Shown: piece after piece, positions 50,230 through 58,863 of the stretch
Numbering within the stretch: the first letter of the stretch is position 1
Layout: each line of letters opens with the position of its first letter
Source of the DNA: Ascidiaceihabitans sp029251465
Lineage (GTDB): Bacteria; Pseudomonadota; Alphaproteobacteria; Rhodobacterales; Rhodobacteraceae
Assembly: GCF_042932805.1 (NCBI RefSeq)
Contig: NZ_CP170633.1
Coordinates: forward strand, 3,596,001-3,660,000
DNA length: 64,000 bases
Direction of reading: 5' to 3'
Translations under genes and position numbers: made by a program
Notes under the pieces: generated by a model
Databases searched by the model: none
What the model was told of the DNA's origin: nothing
The model's input: only the letters and a program-made list of their open reading frames with translations

Positions 50230-51321
50230 TCATAAAGCCACTTCGAAATCTGCGATCCGGTCCCAGTCAAATTCGACACCGATTCCGTGGGTGTCCGGCG
50301 CGACGGCGCGCTGGTTTTCAATCACGAGGGGCCGTTTTGTGTAGCGATCAATAGGAAAGCTGTGGACCTCTAGCCAGCCGCCATGCTCTTGCGCAGACAC
50401 CAACGAAACGTGCAATTCCTGCATACCGTGGCTGCACACTGGCACACCCGATCCGCGCGTCAATTCCGCAACCTGCAACCACCCCGTGATACCGCCACAG
50501 TTCGACGCATCCGGCTGAATGAACCCGAGATTTGATTGCTCCATAGCCATTTCGAATTCGTGGATCGTGTGCAGATTTTCACCCATTGCAGTGGCCATGC
50601 CAGTGGCCTTGGTGATCTCTGCGTAGCCCGAATAGTGATCGGGAATAATCGGTTCCTCGAACCACATTATGTCTTGGTCTTTGACGGCATTCGCGAGCGA
50701 AATAGCCTGTGGCACAGTCATCGAATAATTCGCGTCGATCATGAATTTCGCATCCGGCCCGATCTGCGCGCGCACGGCACGGATGCGGTCGATGTCTTCT
50801 GCCTCAGTCGGCTGGCCGATTTTGATTTTGACAGCATTGAGCCCTGCGTCCAGATAGCTTTGCACGTGGGTCAGCAGCTTTGGCAAGGGATAGGCCAAAT
50901 CGATACCGCCGCCATAGGCATCGCAGGTTTTACCGGCACCACCTGCCATCTGCCACAGCGGTTTTCCGGCAGCTTTACAACGCAAATCCCACAAGGCGAT
51001 ATCAACGGCAGAGATCGCAAAACTCAGCACGCCACCACGCCCGACATAGTGCATGTGCCACTGCATTCCGTCGTACAGCGCCTCGATATTCGTAGCGTTC
51101 TGACCGATCAGCCACGGGGCAAGATCGCGATCAATCATAACCGCAATCGATTCACCGCCGCGCCCACCGGTGTAGGTATAGCCGGTGCCTGTACTGCCGT
51201 CTTCCAGCGTCACGGTGGCGGTGATCAGGTGAAAATGACTGTGATCACCGTGTTTGGCGTCCACCAAAACTTCGTCCAACGGCACGTTGAACAGGCGGGC
51301 TTTGACGGACGCGACCTGCAC
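50230..51321 (-). CDS. Enolase-superfamily (mandelate racemase type) sugar-acid dehydratase
   Basis: A 363-residue protein. Catalytic Lys residues in NAVKIKIGQPT (KxK), metal ligands in MIDANYSM, MWFEEPIIPDHY and GENLHTIHE, and the general-acid His in PVCSHGMQELH mark the mandelate-racemase subgroup, which contains many acid-sugar dehydratases. GTG 51321 starts one base after the upstream dehydrogenase stop. It is the last metabolic gene of the minus-strand sugar-acid operon. Substrate not predictable from the motifs. Confidence 0.87.
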   Translation of the reverse strand: MQVASVKARLFNVPLDEVLVDAKHGDHSHFHLITATVTLEDGSTGTGYTYTGGRGGESIAVMIDRDLAPWLIGQNATNIEALYDGMQWHMHYVGRGGVLSFAISAVDIALWDLRCKAAGKPLWQMAGGAGKTCDAYGGGIDLAYPLPKLLTHVQSYLDAGLNAVKIKIGQPTEAEDIDRIRAVRAQIGPDAKFMIDANYSMTVPQAISLANAVKDQDIMWFEEPIIPDHYSGYAEITKATGMATAMGENLHTIHEFEMAMEQSNLGFIQPDASNCGGITGWLQVAELTRGSGVPVCSHGMQELHVSLVSAQEHGGWLEVHSFPIDRYTKRPLVIENQRAVAPDTHGIGVEFDWDRIADFEVAL

Positions 51322-51322
51322 C

Positions 51323-52246
51323 CTACATTCCTGCGCATTCGGGAACGGCTGTTACGACTGTCCCGTCTTTTAGATGCTGCAACAGGTTGTCGACGGTCAA
51401 ACCGCCCATCGCCGTGCGGGTTTCATGGGTGGCGCTGCCGACGTGGGGCAACAGGGTTACATTTGGCAGCGCACGCAAGCGTTCGGGCACGTGGGGCTCG
51501 CCCTCAAAGACGTCCAGACCGGCCCACCCAAGCGCGCCGGTTTCCAATGCTTCGATCAGTGCTGTTTCATCAACAACAGACCCACGCGAGACGTTGATCA
51601 GCGTGCCGTTTGATCCCAATGCGTTCATGACTTCTGCGTTGACGATCTTGTTCGTGGACGGCCCGCCGGGGGTGATGCAGATGATCACATCGCTGTCGTG
51701 CGCCATCGCCAAAAGACTGTCGTAGTAAGTGTACGCGACGTCCTTTTTGGTGCGCGAATGGTAGAGGATATTGGTGCCCCAAGGGGCCAGTTTATCCGCA
51801 ATCGCTTGACCAATCCGACCTAACCCAAGGATGCCCACGGTTTGGTTGTCAGCAGAGCGGGTCAGCGGCGCGCCGCCGTTAGTTTCCCAGTCGCCCGATC
51901 GCACGTAGGCATCATCGCGCAGCACTTCGCGGTAGCACGACAGCATCAGCAAAATCGCGGTGGTTGCGACCTCTTGGTTCAAGACGTTTGGCGTGTGTGT
52001 CACGACGATGCCGCGGCGCACTGCCTCGGTTGCGTCGATCGCATCGTACCCGACGCCGTAGCCGCTGATGACCTTGAGGTTGGGTAGCGACGCCATCAGA
52101 TCCGGGTTCACACCGTCATGGCCATTTGTGACGACATGGGTGATTTTGTCGGCAGGAAAATCGGCCAGCTGGTGGATGGTAAACGCAGCCTCAAGTCGCG
52201 CTTTCATAGCGTCGGTTATTCCGCCGATTTGCAAAAGATCAGGCAT
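51323..52246 (-). CDS. D-2-hydroxyacid dehydrogenase (glyoxylate/hydroxypyruvate reductase type)
   Basis: About 307 residues. NAD(P)-binding GILGLGRIGQAIADKLAPWG, catalytic Arg in INVSRGSVVDE, Glu in DVFEGEPHVP and His in LLPHVGSATHETR are all present. It likely reduces glyoxylate or hydroxypyruvate, or oxidises a short hydroxyacid released by the pathway. ATG 52246 overlaps the FAH gene stop by 8 bp; an in-frame start at 52276 would overlap it by 38 bp. Confidence 0.88.
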   Translation of the reverse strand: MPDLLQIGGITDAMKARLEAAFTIHQLADFPADKITHVVTNGHDGVNPDLMASLPNLKVISGYGVGYDAIDATEAVRRGIVVTHTPNVLNQEVATTAILLMLSCYREVLRDDAYVRSGDWETNGGAPLTRSADNQTVGILGLGRIGQAIADKLAPWGTNILYHSRTKKDVAYTYYDSLLAMAHDSDVIICITPGGPSTNKIVNAEVMNALGSNGTLINVSRGSVVDETALIEALETGALGWAGLDVFEGEPHVPERLRALPNVTLLPHVGSATHETRTAMGGLTVDNLLQHLKDGTVVTAVPECAGM

Positions 52247-53087
52247 CTTGATCGACCTTTTGTTGTTGGTGGCCAAGTCCTTCGATTTTCAAATCCATCA
52301 CGTCACCCTTTTTCAGGAAAACCGGGGTGGGTTTGATACCTAGTCCAACGCCGGGGGGCGTACCGGTCGTAATTACGTCACCGGGGTGCAGCGTCATCAG
52401 CGACGACAGATGTTCGATGATTTCAGCTACGGTAAAGATCATCGTGGCGGTGCTGCCTGTCTGCATACGTTTGCCGTTCACGTCCAAAGACATGGCTAGA
52501 TTTTGCGGGTCCGCGACCTCATCCCGTGTCACCAACCACGGGCCAGTGGGGCCAAATGTGTCGCAGGATTTGCCCTTGGTCCATTGCCCCGTCAGATTCG
52601 CCTGATAGTGGCGTTCGGACACATCGTTGACGATGCAATAGCCGGCCACGTGATCCAGCGCGTTCTCTTTTGAAACGTATTTTGCCTTGGTGCCGATGAC
52701 GACGCCCAGTTCGACTTCCCAATCGGTTTTTTCGGATCCGCGCGGCATGACCACATCGTCATACGCGCCGACGATGGCCGAGTTGGCCTTGAAAAACAGG
52801 ATCGGGTGTTTGGGGATTTCGGCACCCGTTTCAGCGGCGTGATCCGAGTAGTTCAATCCGATGCAAAGGAATTTTCCGATGTTACCGACGCAGGCCCCGA
52901 TGCGCTGTTCGCCGTCGATGATTGGCAGGCTTTCTACATCAATTGCACGCAGCTTTTCGAGTGCTGCATCGCCCAGCATATCACCGTTGATGTCACTGAC
53001 GTGTGCGGACAAATCGCGCAACAGGCCTGCGCCATCCAACATGCCGGGTTTTTCTGCGCCAATGGCTCCGTAGCGTACAAGTTTCAT
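52239..53087 (-). CDS. FAH-family hydrolase (2,4-diketo-3-deoxy acid hydrolase candidate)
   Basis: A 282-residue fumarylacetoacetase-family protein. LCIGLNYSDHAAETGAEIPK, metal-binding DWEVELGVVIGTKAKYVS, YCIVNDVSERHYQ and DVITTGTPPGVGLG are characteristic. Members next to an SDR and a sugar-acid dehydratase cleave 2,4-diketo-3-deoxy acids to pyruvate plus a hydroxyacid. Automated labels often read ureidoglycolate lyase; the context argues against that. Confidence 0.87.
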   Translation of the reverse strand: MKLVRYGAIGAEKPGMLDGAGLLRDLSAHVSDINGDMLGDAALEKLRAIDVESLPIIDGEQRIGACVGNIGKFLCIGLNYSDHAAETGAEIPKHPILFFKANSAIVGAYDDVVMPRGSEKTDWEVELGVVIGTKAKYVSKENALDHVAGYCIVNDVSERHYQANLTGQWTKGKSCDTFGPTGPWLVTRDEVADPQNLAMSLDVNGKRMQTGSTATMIFTVAEIIEHLSSLMTLHPGDVITTGTPPGVGLGIKPTPVFLKKGDVMDLKIEGLGHQQQKVDQDA

Positions 53088-53099
53088 GTGTTTCGTCCT

Positions 53100-54923
53100 T
53101 TAATGGTTGTCGCGTGGCATGTGCGTGCGTGCGATATCTTGGTATTCGGTTGAGCCTTTGAGGGTCATGCCCTCATCAAAGCGGCCGACTTTTTCGCGGA
53201 ACAGTTCTTGCCACGGGGTTTGGTTTGCAGGGGCGTCATAGCCGCCGTTGGCTGCCAGCGTTCGCGCGCGATCTGCCAGTTCGTCCAGCGGCACCAGCAT
53301 GTTGGCGGATCGTTTGCCCAGATCAATGCGGACGCGATCGCCGGTTTGCAATAACGCGAGCCCACCACCGTCCGCGGCCTCGGGTGAGGCGTTCAAAATC
53401 GAGGGCGAACCGGAGGTTCCGGACTGGCGGCCATCCCCGATGCACGGCAATGCCTCGATCCCTTTTTTGATCAAATAGGACGGCGGGCGCATGTTTACGA
53501 CCTCGGCCCCGCCGGGATACCCTTTGGGCCCCGCGCCGCGCATGAACAGCACGCAATCTTGGTCGATATTCTCGGCTGGATCATCGATGCGGTGGTGGAA
53601 ATCTTCGGGTCCGTCAAAGACCACTGCGCGGCCCTCGAACGCTTCGGGGTCGTCGGGGTTTGACAGATACGTCGCACGGAAGGCGTCGGAGATCACCGAG
53701 GTTTTCATGATCGCGCTTTCGAACAAATTGCCTGACAGGTTGATGAACCCTGCGTGTGCTTTCATCGGGGTTGCAGCGGTTTTGATCACGTCGTCATTCA
53801 GGGTCCGGGCCGCGCCACAATTGTCGCCCATGCTTTGCCCGTTTGCAGTGATCGCGCCGGGATGGGGCAACAGATCGGCGGCGATCAATTCGCCCACAAC
53901 GGCAGGGACGCCGCCAGCTTGTTGGTAATCTTCGCCCAGATATTTTCCGGCAGGTTGCATGTTGACAAGCAAAGGAATGTGGTGTCCGACCGCTTGCCAA
54001 TCGTCGTTGTCCAGCGGCACGCCGAGGTGGCGCGCGATGCCGTTCAGGTGGATCGGCGCGTTGGTCGACCCGCCGATGGCAGAGTTGATGACGATCGCGT
54101 TTTCAAACGCTTCACGCGTCATGATGTCGGTCGGGCGCAGGTCTTCCCACACCATGTCGACGATGCGTTTTCCGGTCTCGTAACTGATCTGGCCACGCTC
54201 GCGGTAAGGCGCTGGAATGGCGGCGGAACCGGGCAGTTGCATGCCCAACGCCTCGGCCAGCGAATTCATCGTGGTCGCCGTGCCCATCGTGTTGCAATAC
54301 CCGACAGATGGGGAAGAGGCGGCGGCGATATCCATGAATTCGTCGTCATCAATTTCGCCAGCGGCCAGCAGTTCGCGCGCCTTCCAAATGACGGTGCCAG
54401 AGCCTGCGCGTTCGCCTTTCCACCAGCCGTTTAGCATTGGCCCGACGGACAATGCGATGGCGGGAATGTTGACCGTAGCAGCAGCCATTAAAAGGGCCGG
54501 CGTCGTCTTGTCACACCCGATGTTCAGCACGACGCCGTCCAACGGATAACCGAAAAGGGTTTCGACCAAAGACAGGTAAGCAAGGTTGCGATCCAACATC
54601 GCTGTCGGGCGCTTGCCGGTTTCTTGGATCGGGTGCACGGGCACTTCGATACACGTACCGCCAGCGGCGATAATGCCGTCGCGCACGCGCTTGGTCAGTT
54701 CGATGTGGTGACGGTTACAAGGCGACAGATCACTGCCGGTTTGCGCGATGCCGATGATCGGTTTGCCCGATTGCAGTTCCTCGCGCGTCAGCCCGTAGTT
54801 CAGGTAGCGTTCAAGATACAGCGCGGTCATTTCGCGATTGTCTTTGTTCATGAACCATTTGCGCGAACGCAGGTCTTCGACGCCAATTCGTGCCTTGGGT
54901 GTGACGCTAATTTTGCTCGTCAT
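53100..54923 (-). CDS. IlvD/Edd-family sugar-acid dehydratase (arabinonate-type)
   Basis: About 607 residues. Fe-S ligands are expected in DLSPCNRHH, NIGCDKTTPALLMAA and SMGDNCGAARTL; the conserved block CIGDGRQSGTSGSPSILNAS is typical of the pentonate dehydratases and not of IlvD itself. It converts an aldonate to a 2-keto-3-deoxy acid. ATG 54923 has GGAG about 7 bases before it; TTG 54935 is an alternative. Overlaps the SDR stop by 4 bp. Confidence 0.9.
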   Translation of the reverse strand: MTSKISVTPKARIGVEDLRSRKWFMNKDNREMTALYLERYLNYGLTREELQSGKPIIGIAQTGSDLSPCNRHHIELTKRVRDGIIAAGGTCIEVPVHPIQETGKRPTAMLDRNLAYLSLVETLFGYPLDGVVLNIGCDKTTPALLMAAATVNIPAIALSVGPMLNGWWKGERAGSGTVIWKARELLAAGEIDDDEFMDIAAASSPSVGYCNTMGTATTMNSLAEALGMQLPGSAAIPAPYRERGQISYETGKRIVDMVWEDLRPTDIMTREAFENAIVINSAIGGSTNAPIHLNGIARHLGVPLDNDDWQAVGHHIPLLVNMQPAGKYLGEDYQQAGGVPAVVGELIAADLLPHPGAITANGQSMGDNCGAARTLNDDVIKTAATPMKAHAGFINLSGNLFESAIMKTSVISDAFRATYLSNPDDPEAFEGRAVVFDGPEDFHHRIDDPAENIDQDCVLFMRGAGPKGYPGGAEVVNMRPPSYLIKKGIEALPCIGDGRQSGTSGSPSILNASPEAADGGGLALLQTGDRVRIDLGKRSANMLVPLDELADRARTLAANGGYDAPANQTPWQELFREKVGRFDEGMTLKGSTEYQDIARTHMPRDNH

Positions 54924-55681
54924 TGGCCGCTCCAACCTCCGTCGATGATATGGGGATGACCTGTGGTGAAACCTGATTCATCACTGGCCAGATACACCAC
55001 CAGGGCGGCGATTTCTTCGGCGGTGGCGACGCGACCCATGGGCTGGCGCGCGACAAATTGCGCCAAAGCCTCGTCGTAGCTGCCGAGCTGTTCACCAAGG
55101 GCTGTGACGCGGTCGTGCCAACTGGGGGATTCGACGGTGCCGGGGCAGATGCAATTGCAGCGAATACCTTGCTTGATGTAATCGATGGCCACTGATTTGG
55201 TGAGACCCACAATGGCCGCTTTGGTCATGCCGTATGCGAAACGGTTGGGTGCGCCAATGACAGATCCGGCGGCCGAGGACATGTTGATAATCGACCCGCC
55301 GCCACCTTCGATCATGGCGGGCAATGCGGCCTGGATAGTGCGCACCATCGAACGGACATTCAGGTCAAAAGCAAAGTCGATTTCATCGCTCGTGGCATCC
55401 TGAATTGTGCCGTGATGCACAAAGCCCGCACAGTTGAACAAAACGTCCGGATTGGCCCGCTGCACGCCTGCTTGCACGCTCTCTTCGTTCAGCACATCAA
55501 GTTCGAAAATTTCAATATTTTCGTGATTCGCATCCCGAATCGAGGATAACGCATCCATGTTTATATCGGTTGCATAGACCTGCGCACCCTCTGCGGCCAT
55601 CGCCAATGCACTGGCCCGACCGATCCCTTGACCGGCCGCTGTCACCAGCGCGCGTTTCCCACTAAGTCTTTTTCCAGTCAC
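54920..55681 (-). CDS. SDR dehydrogenase, 2-keto-3-deoxy acid 4-dehydrogenase candidate
   Basis: A 253-residue SDR. VTAAGQGIGRASALAMAAEG binds NAD; FNCAGFVHHGTIQD, NMSSAAGSVIGAPN and FAYGMTKAAIVGLTKS hold the Ser-Tyr-Lys site. IRCNCICPGTVESPSWHDRV is found in 2-keto-3-deoxy-L-fuconate dehydrogenase-like enzymes (BDH2 group). It starts with GTG 55681, preceded by GGGAAA. First gene of the minus-strand sugar-acid operon, divergent from the next gene. Confidence 0.85.
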   Translation of the reverse strand: MTGKRLSGKRALVTAAGQGIGRASALAMAAEGAQVYATDINMDALSSIRDANHENIEIFELDVLNEESVQAGVQRANPDVLFNCAGFVHHGTIQDATSDEIDFAFDLNVRSMVRTIQAALPAMIEGGGGSIINMSSAAGSVIGAPNRFAYGMTKAAIVGLTKSVAIDYIKQGIRCNCICPGTVESPSWHDRVTALGEQLGSYDEALAQFVARQPMGRVATAEEIAALVVYLASDESGFTTGHPHIIDGGWSGQ

Positions 55682-55741
55682 ACTAATTTCCCATTTTCTT
55701 AGCTGTACCTTCGCCCCGCATGACGGATGAAAAGGATGTGG

Positions 55742-55751
55742 TTTCGCGAAA
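55742..55751. promoter_or_regulatory. Palindrome in the divergent promoter region of the sugar-acid genes
   Basis: TTTCGCGAAA is a perfect 10-bp palindrome in the 174-bp gap between the divergent SDR and HIBADH-like genes. It could be a repressor half of control for both directions. A 10-bp palindrome can arise by chance. Confidence 0.25.
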
Positions 55752-55855
55752 AATAGCAGCCTATGGGCTGGCTCCTTCGCAGGTTTACGTTAGCGTATGT
55801 CAGACAAACGGCTTTGACTACAGGCTTTGATCAACTTCTCAGGATGGGCGCGAAC

Positions 55856-56743
55856 ATGGCGGATGCACGCAAGATCACATTGATAGGAACGGGCCTGATG
55901 GGCGTGCCGATGGCGCGAAACTTGATGGCCGCCGGGCATCAGATGACGGTGTGGAACCGCACCCGCGCACGGGCGGATAGGCTGGTGGCGGATGGTGCAA
56001 TTTGGGCGACAACTCCGGCGGATGCGATTGCTGGAACAGAGGTGATTATCACCATGCTGTCCGACGGTTTTGCGACGGCTGATTTGATTGCAGATCCGTC
56101 GGTGCGCGATGCGTTGCAGGCGGGCATGATTTGGCTGGATATGTCCAGCGCCAAGCCTGAACATGCCCGCGCGCAATGCGCAGATTTAGCGACCCTTGGT
56201 GTCGCGCATCTGGACGCACCAGTGTCGGGTGGAACCAAGGGCGCCGAAGGGGCAAGCCTTGCGATTATGGCCGGCGGTTCCGCTGAGACGTTCGAATTGG
56301 CAAAGCCGGTATTTGAGGCCATGGGACGCCCCGTGCATGTCGGTCCGTCTGGCGCTGGGCAGCTGTCGAAACTTGCCAATCAGACCATCGTTGCCGTAAC
56401 CATCGGGGCCGTTGCCGAGGCTATGTTGTTGGTGGAACAAGGCGGCGCTGATCCCGCCGCAGTGCGCGCCGCGCTAAAAGGTGGTTTTGCTGACAGCGTG
56501 ATTTTGCAACAGCACGGAGAACGGATGACGACTGGTAATTTTGACCCCGGCGGGTTGTCAAAATTCCAACTTAAAGACCTTGAAAACACGCTGGCCGAAG
56601 CAAACGCGTTGGGCTTGTCGTTGCCATCTACGCAAGCGGTCCGGGATCGGTTTGAACACTTTATCGAAGAAATGGATGGTGCGGATCGTGATCATTCTGG
56701 ACTGTATCTGGAACTGAAAAAACGCAATGGGATGACAACATGA
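55856..56743 (+). CDS. NAD(P)-dependent beta-hydroxyacid dehydrogenase (HIBADH family)
   Basis: About 295 residues. LIGTGLMGVPMARNLMAAGH binds the nucleotide, LDAPVSGGTKGAEGASLAIM is the substrate motif and the catalytic Lys lies in LSKLANQTIV. The family includes 3-hydroxyisobutyrate, tartronate-semialdehyde and L-threonate (LtnD) dehydrogenases. Overlap with a DenD-like gene suggests a tetronate or related acid. ATG 55856 is chosen; ATG 55844 is close and possible. An upstream extension to 55763 is unlikely. Confidence 0.85.
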   Translation: MADARKITLIGTGLMGVPMARNLMAAGHQMTVWNRTRARADRLVADGAIWATTPADAIAGTEVIITMLSDGFATADLIADPSVRDALQAGMIWLDMSSAKPEHARAQCADLATLGVAHLDAPVSGGTKGAEGASLAIMAGGSAETFELAKPVFEAMGRPVHVGPSGAGQLSKLANQTIVAVTIGAVAEAMLLVEQGGADPAAVRAALKGGFADSVILQQHGERMTTGNFDPGGLSKFQLKDLENTLAEANALGLSLPSTQAVRDRFEHFIEEMDGADRDHSGLYLELKKRNGMTT

Positions 56744-57708
56744 CCAAAATTCTGATCCTTGGCGGCGGCGGTATGATTGGCCAAAAGCTGGCGCGCCGTA
56801 TTTCTGAAAACGACATTTTTCCAGCAGTCGATCTGACGCTGTTCGACATTGCGTTTCCGCCGGATGGCGTACCTGCAAAACGTGTGACCGGCAGCGTGTC
56901 TGACCCTGCAACGGCGCAAAGTTTAGCAGCCACCCGCCCGGACGTGATTTTTCATCTTGCGGCGATTGTGTCGGGTCAAGCCGAGGCGGAATTCGATCTG
57001 GGTTGGGACGTCAACATGATGTCGATGTGGCATTTGTTGAAGGCGCTAAAGGACGAACATGACGGGTCCGGTGGCACCTATCGCCCGCGTTTGGTGTTCA
57101 CGTCATCCATCGCTGTTTTTGGCGGTCCGTATCCCGATAAGATCGACGATGAATTTCTATCCGCACCCCAGACCAGTTACGGCGCCCAAAAGGCGGCCTG
57201 CGAATTGATGGTCAGTGATTTTAGTCGCAAGGGGTTCATCGACGGATTGTCCCTAAGGCTACCGACAATTTGTGTGCGACCGGGCAAGGCGAATGCGGCG
57301 GCGTCTTCTTTCTTTTCGGGGATCATTCGGGAACCGCTGAATGGTGTCGAAGCAATTTTGCCGGTCGCGGACACCGTGCGTCATTGGCATGCAAGTCCGC
57401 GCACGGCGGCTACGTTTTTGACCCACGCAGCGACACTGGATACCGCAAAGCTAGAGGGTCGGCGCGCGCTGAATTTGCCCGGTTTCAGCTGCACCGTCGC
57501 CGAGCAGATCGAGGCAATGCGACGTTTGGCAGGGCAAAGTGCCGTTGATCTGATTAAGCCCCAACCTGACGAGACGATCATGAAAATCGTCGAAGGCTGG
57601 CCGCGTAATTTTGACCCGCAGCGCGCAATTTCGCTGGGTTTTGTCGCCGAGCAAAGCTTTGATGAGATTATCGAGGTCTACATGCAGGACGATCTGGGTC
57701 AGAGCTAA
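56740..57708 (+). CDS. NAD-dependent epimerase/dehydratase, DenD-like
   Basis: A 322-residue extended SDR. ILGGGGMIGQKLARRISEND binds NAD; TSSIAVFGGPYPDKIDDE and TSYGAQKAACELMVSD hold Ser and Tyr-Lys. RLPTICVRPGKANAAASSFF and ISLGFVAEQSFDEIIEVYMQ match D-erythronate dehydrogenase (DenD) and related uronate/aldonate dehydrogenases. Overlaps the previous gene by ATGA. OtnK/OtnC/OtnI genes that complete tetronate catabolism are not here. Confidence 0.82.
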   Translation: MTKILILGGGGMIGQKLARRISENDIFPAVDLTLFDIAFPPDGVPAKRVTGSVSDPATAQSLAATRPDVIFHLAAIVSGQAEAEFDLGWDVNMMSMWHLLKALKDEHDGSGGTYRPRLVFTSSIAVFGGPYPDKIDDEFLSAPQTSYGAQKAACELMVSDFSRKGFIDGLSLRLPTICVRPGKANAAASSFFSGIIREPLNGVEAILPVADTVRHWHASPRTAATFLTHAATLDTAKLEGRRALNLPGFSCTVAEQIEAMRRLAGQSAVDLIKPQPDETIMKIVEGWPRNFDPQRAISLGFVAEQSFDEIIEVYMQDDLGQS

Positions 57709-57834
57709 CGTCAGAATTAAAACTGGACGATTTCTACTTTAAGGGGCAAGCTTTGGAGGCGGTTCGTATTTTCGGACGCGCTTTCGATCCATTTCTGATT
57801 CTTAGACATTTATTTAAAGCAAAGGACATTTGTT

Positions 57835-58818
57835 ATGCCTGATCAAACTCCTCCAATTCCGGCCGGCTGGGTCGGTGGTTTTGAGCAATCCAATCCAGAT
57901 TTCGCTTATCCTGATCCAAATCTGACCTCGCTCGATATGCTCGGCAACTTGGACAACATCGACAAATTGCAGCGCCAACAGGCCGTGTTGTGGCCTGAAT
58001 TTAGCTGGGAAACCGAACCGGGCGCGGCGGATCCCAAGCGCGCCTATCAGATGTTTGCCCCCGATATTTCGCGGCTTGGCTACACGGATGAAGGGCGCGT
58101 TTATTCGATCATCTGCCCGCAACAGGGCGTGTGTTCGCCGGCAATCGGTTGTCTGAACGTCGAAGTGACGGTGACGGGCCAGCGCGGTTGGGCCAACGAA
58201 ACCGACCGTACATTGGCCGCCGACATGGAAGTGACCGGCAAAATTTGGTTCAGCCCAAGCGCCAAGCAAAAGACGTTGTACAAGGTGTTTTGGGAAATCT
58301 TCAAGCACTCAAGTCACCCGTTTCCGTCCAGCAAAGAGCACGCGATCGAAGTCACGACGTTTCGTCCCGGTCAGCCTGATCAGCCGATCTTTCCATTGCT
58401 CAAAGGGCAAAGCAAAACGTTCCCGATCCCTGATTTTGCCAAACACGAGGACGACGGTGCGTGGTCTGTCGGCAATCTGGCTGTCGAAATTGGTCCGATC
58501 AAACCGACGGGTGATAGCACAGTCGACAAGTTCAACGAGTTGGTTCTGGAGGTATTCAACCTCGGCGCTGGCAACATGTTGAAACAAGGCAATACGCTGA
58601 CGTGGAATGTTTGGTTCAATCAGCCGGGACTGGTCGATCAAGAGGAATGGGCGGCGCATGCAGAAAAATGGCGCCAGTCCATTGATGCGGATCACGGCAG
58701 CCCTGATGGCGAAGGCACCGAGGCGCGCTATTTTGATGGCTCGCCGTTTAGTGTTGTGCAGTCGCTAGAAGACCAAGAGATCAAGAAAATTACTAGCTTT
58801 ATCAAAAGCCATTTGTGA
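57835..58818 (+). CDS. Uncharacterised 327-residue protein
   Basis: I do not recognise this protein. No signal peptide or membrane helix is seen. The N-terminus is Pro/Asp/Asn-rich (MPDQTPPIPAGWVGGFEQSN). A Cys cluster CPQQGVCSPAIGC (about 95-107) is the most distinctive motif and could bind a metal or form a disulfide. The middle is aromatic-rich (KVFWEIFKHSSHPFP) and the C-terminal half (NMLKQGNTLTWNVWFNQP) has a strand-like pattern. AAAGGA precedes ATG 57835. It stands alone with 126 bp upstream and a terminator downstream, inside a sugar-acid catabolism region. Confidence 0.75.
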   Translation: MPDQTPPIPAGWVGGFEQSNPDFAYPDPNLTSLDMLGNLDNIDKLQRQQAVLWPEFSWETEPGAADPKRAYQMFAPDISRLGYTDEGRVYSIICPQQGVCSPAIGCLNVEVTVTGQRGWANETDRTLAADMEVTGKIWFSPSAKQKTLYKVFWEIFKHSSHPFPSSKEHAIEVTTFRPGQPDQPIFPLLKGQSKTFPIPDFAKHEDDGAWSVGNLAVEIGPIKPTGDSTVDKFNELVLEVFNLGAGNMLKQGNTLTWNVWFNQPGLVDQEEWAAHAEKWRQSIDADHGSPDGEGTEARYFDGSPFSVVQSLEDQEIKKITSFIKSHL

Positions 58819-58824
58819 CAAAAC

Positions 58825-58857
58825 GCGTGGCCAGCGCAATTTTCTGTCCGGCCACGC
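58825..58857 (-). terminator. Terminator between the unknown gene and the gntR gene
   Basis: GCGTGGCC (58825-58832) and GGCCACGC (58850-58857) form a perfect 8-bp stem with a 17-base loop. On the minus strand the stem is followed by GTTTTG, fitting termination of the gntR transcript; it may also serve the convergent gene. Confidence 0.6.
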
Positions 58858-58863
58858 AATTGA

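Noticed and set aside
52239..53087. Ureidoglycolate lyase
   Set aside because: That label is common for FAH-family proteins, but no purine-degradation genes are nearby and the SDR/IlvD context fits diketo-acid hydrolysis better.
53100..54923. IlvD, branched-chain amino acid dihydroxyacid dehydratase
   Set aside because: The block CIGDGRQSGTSGSPSILNAS and the catabolic neighbours point to the pentonate-type dehydratases; no ilv genes are adjacent.
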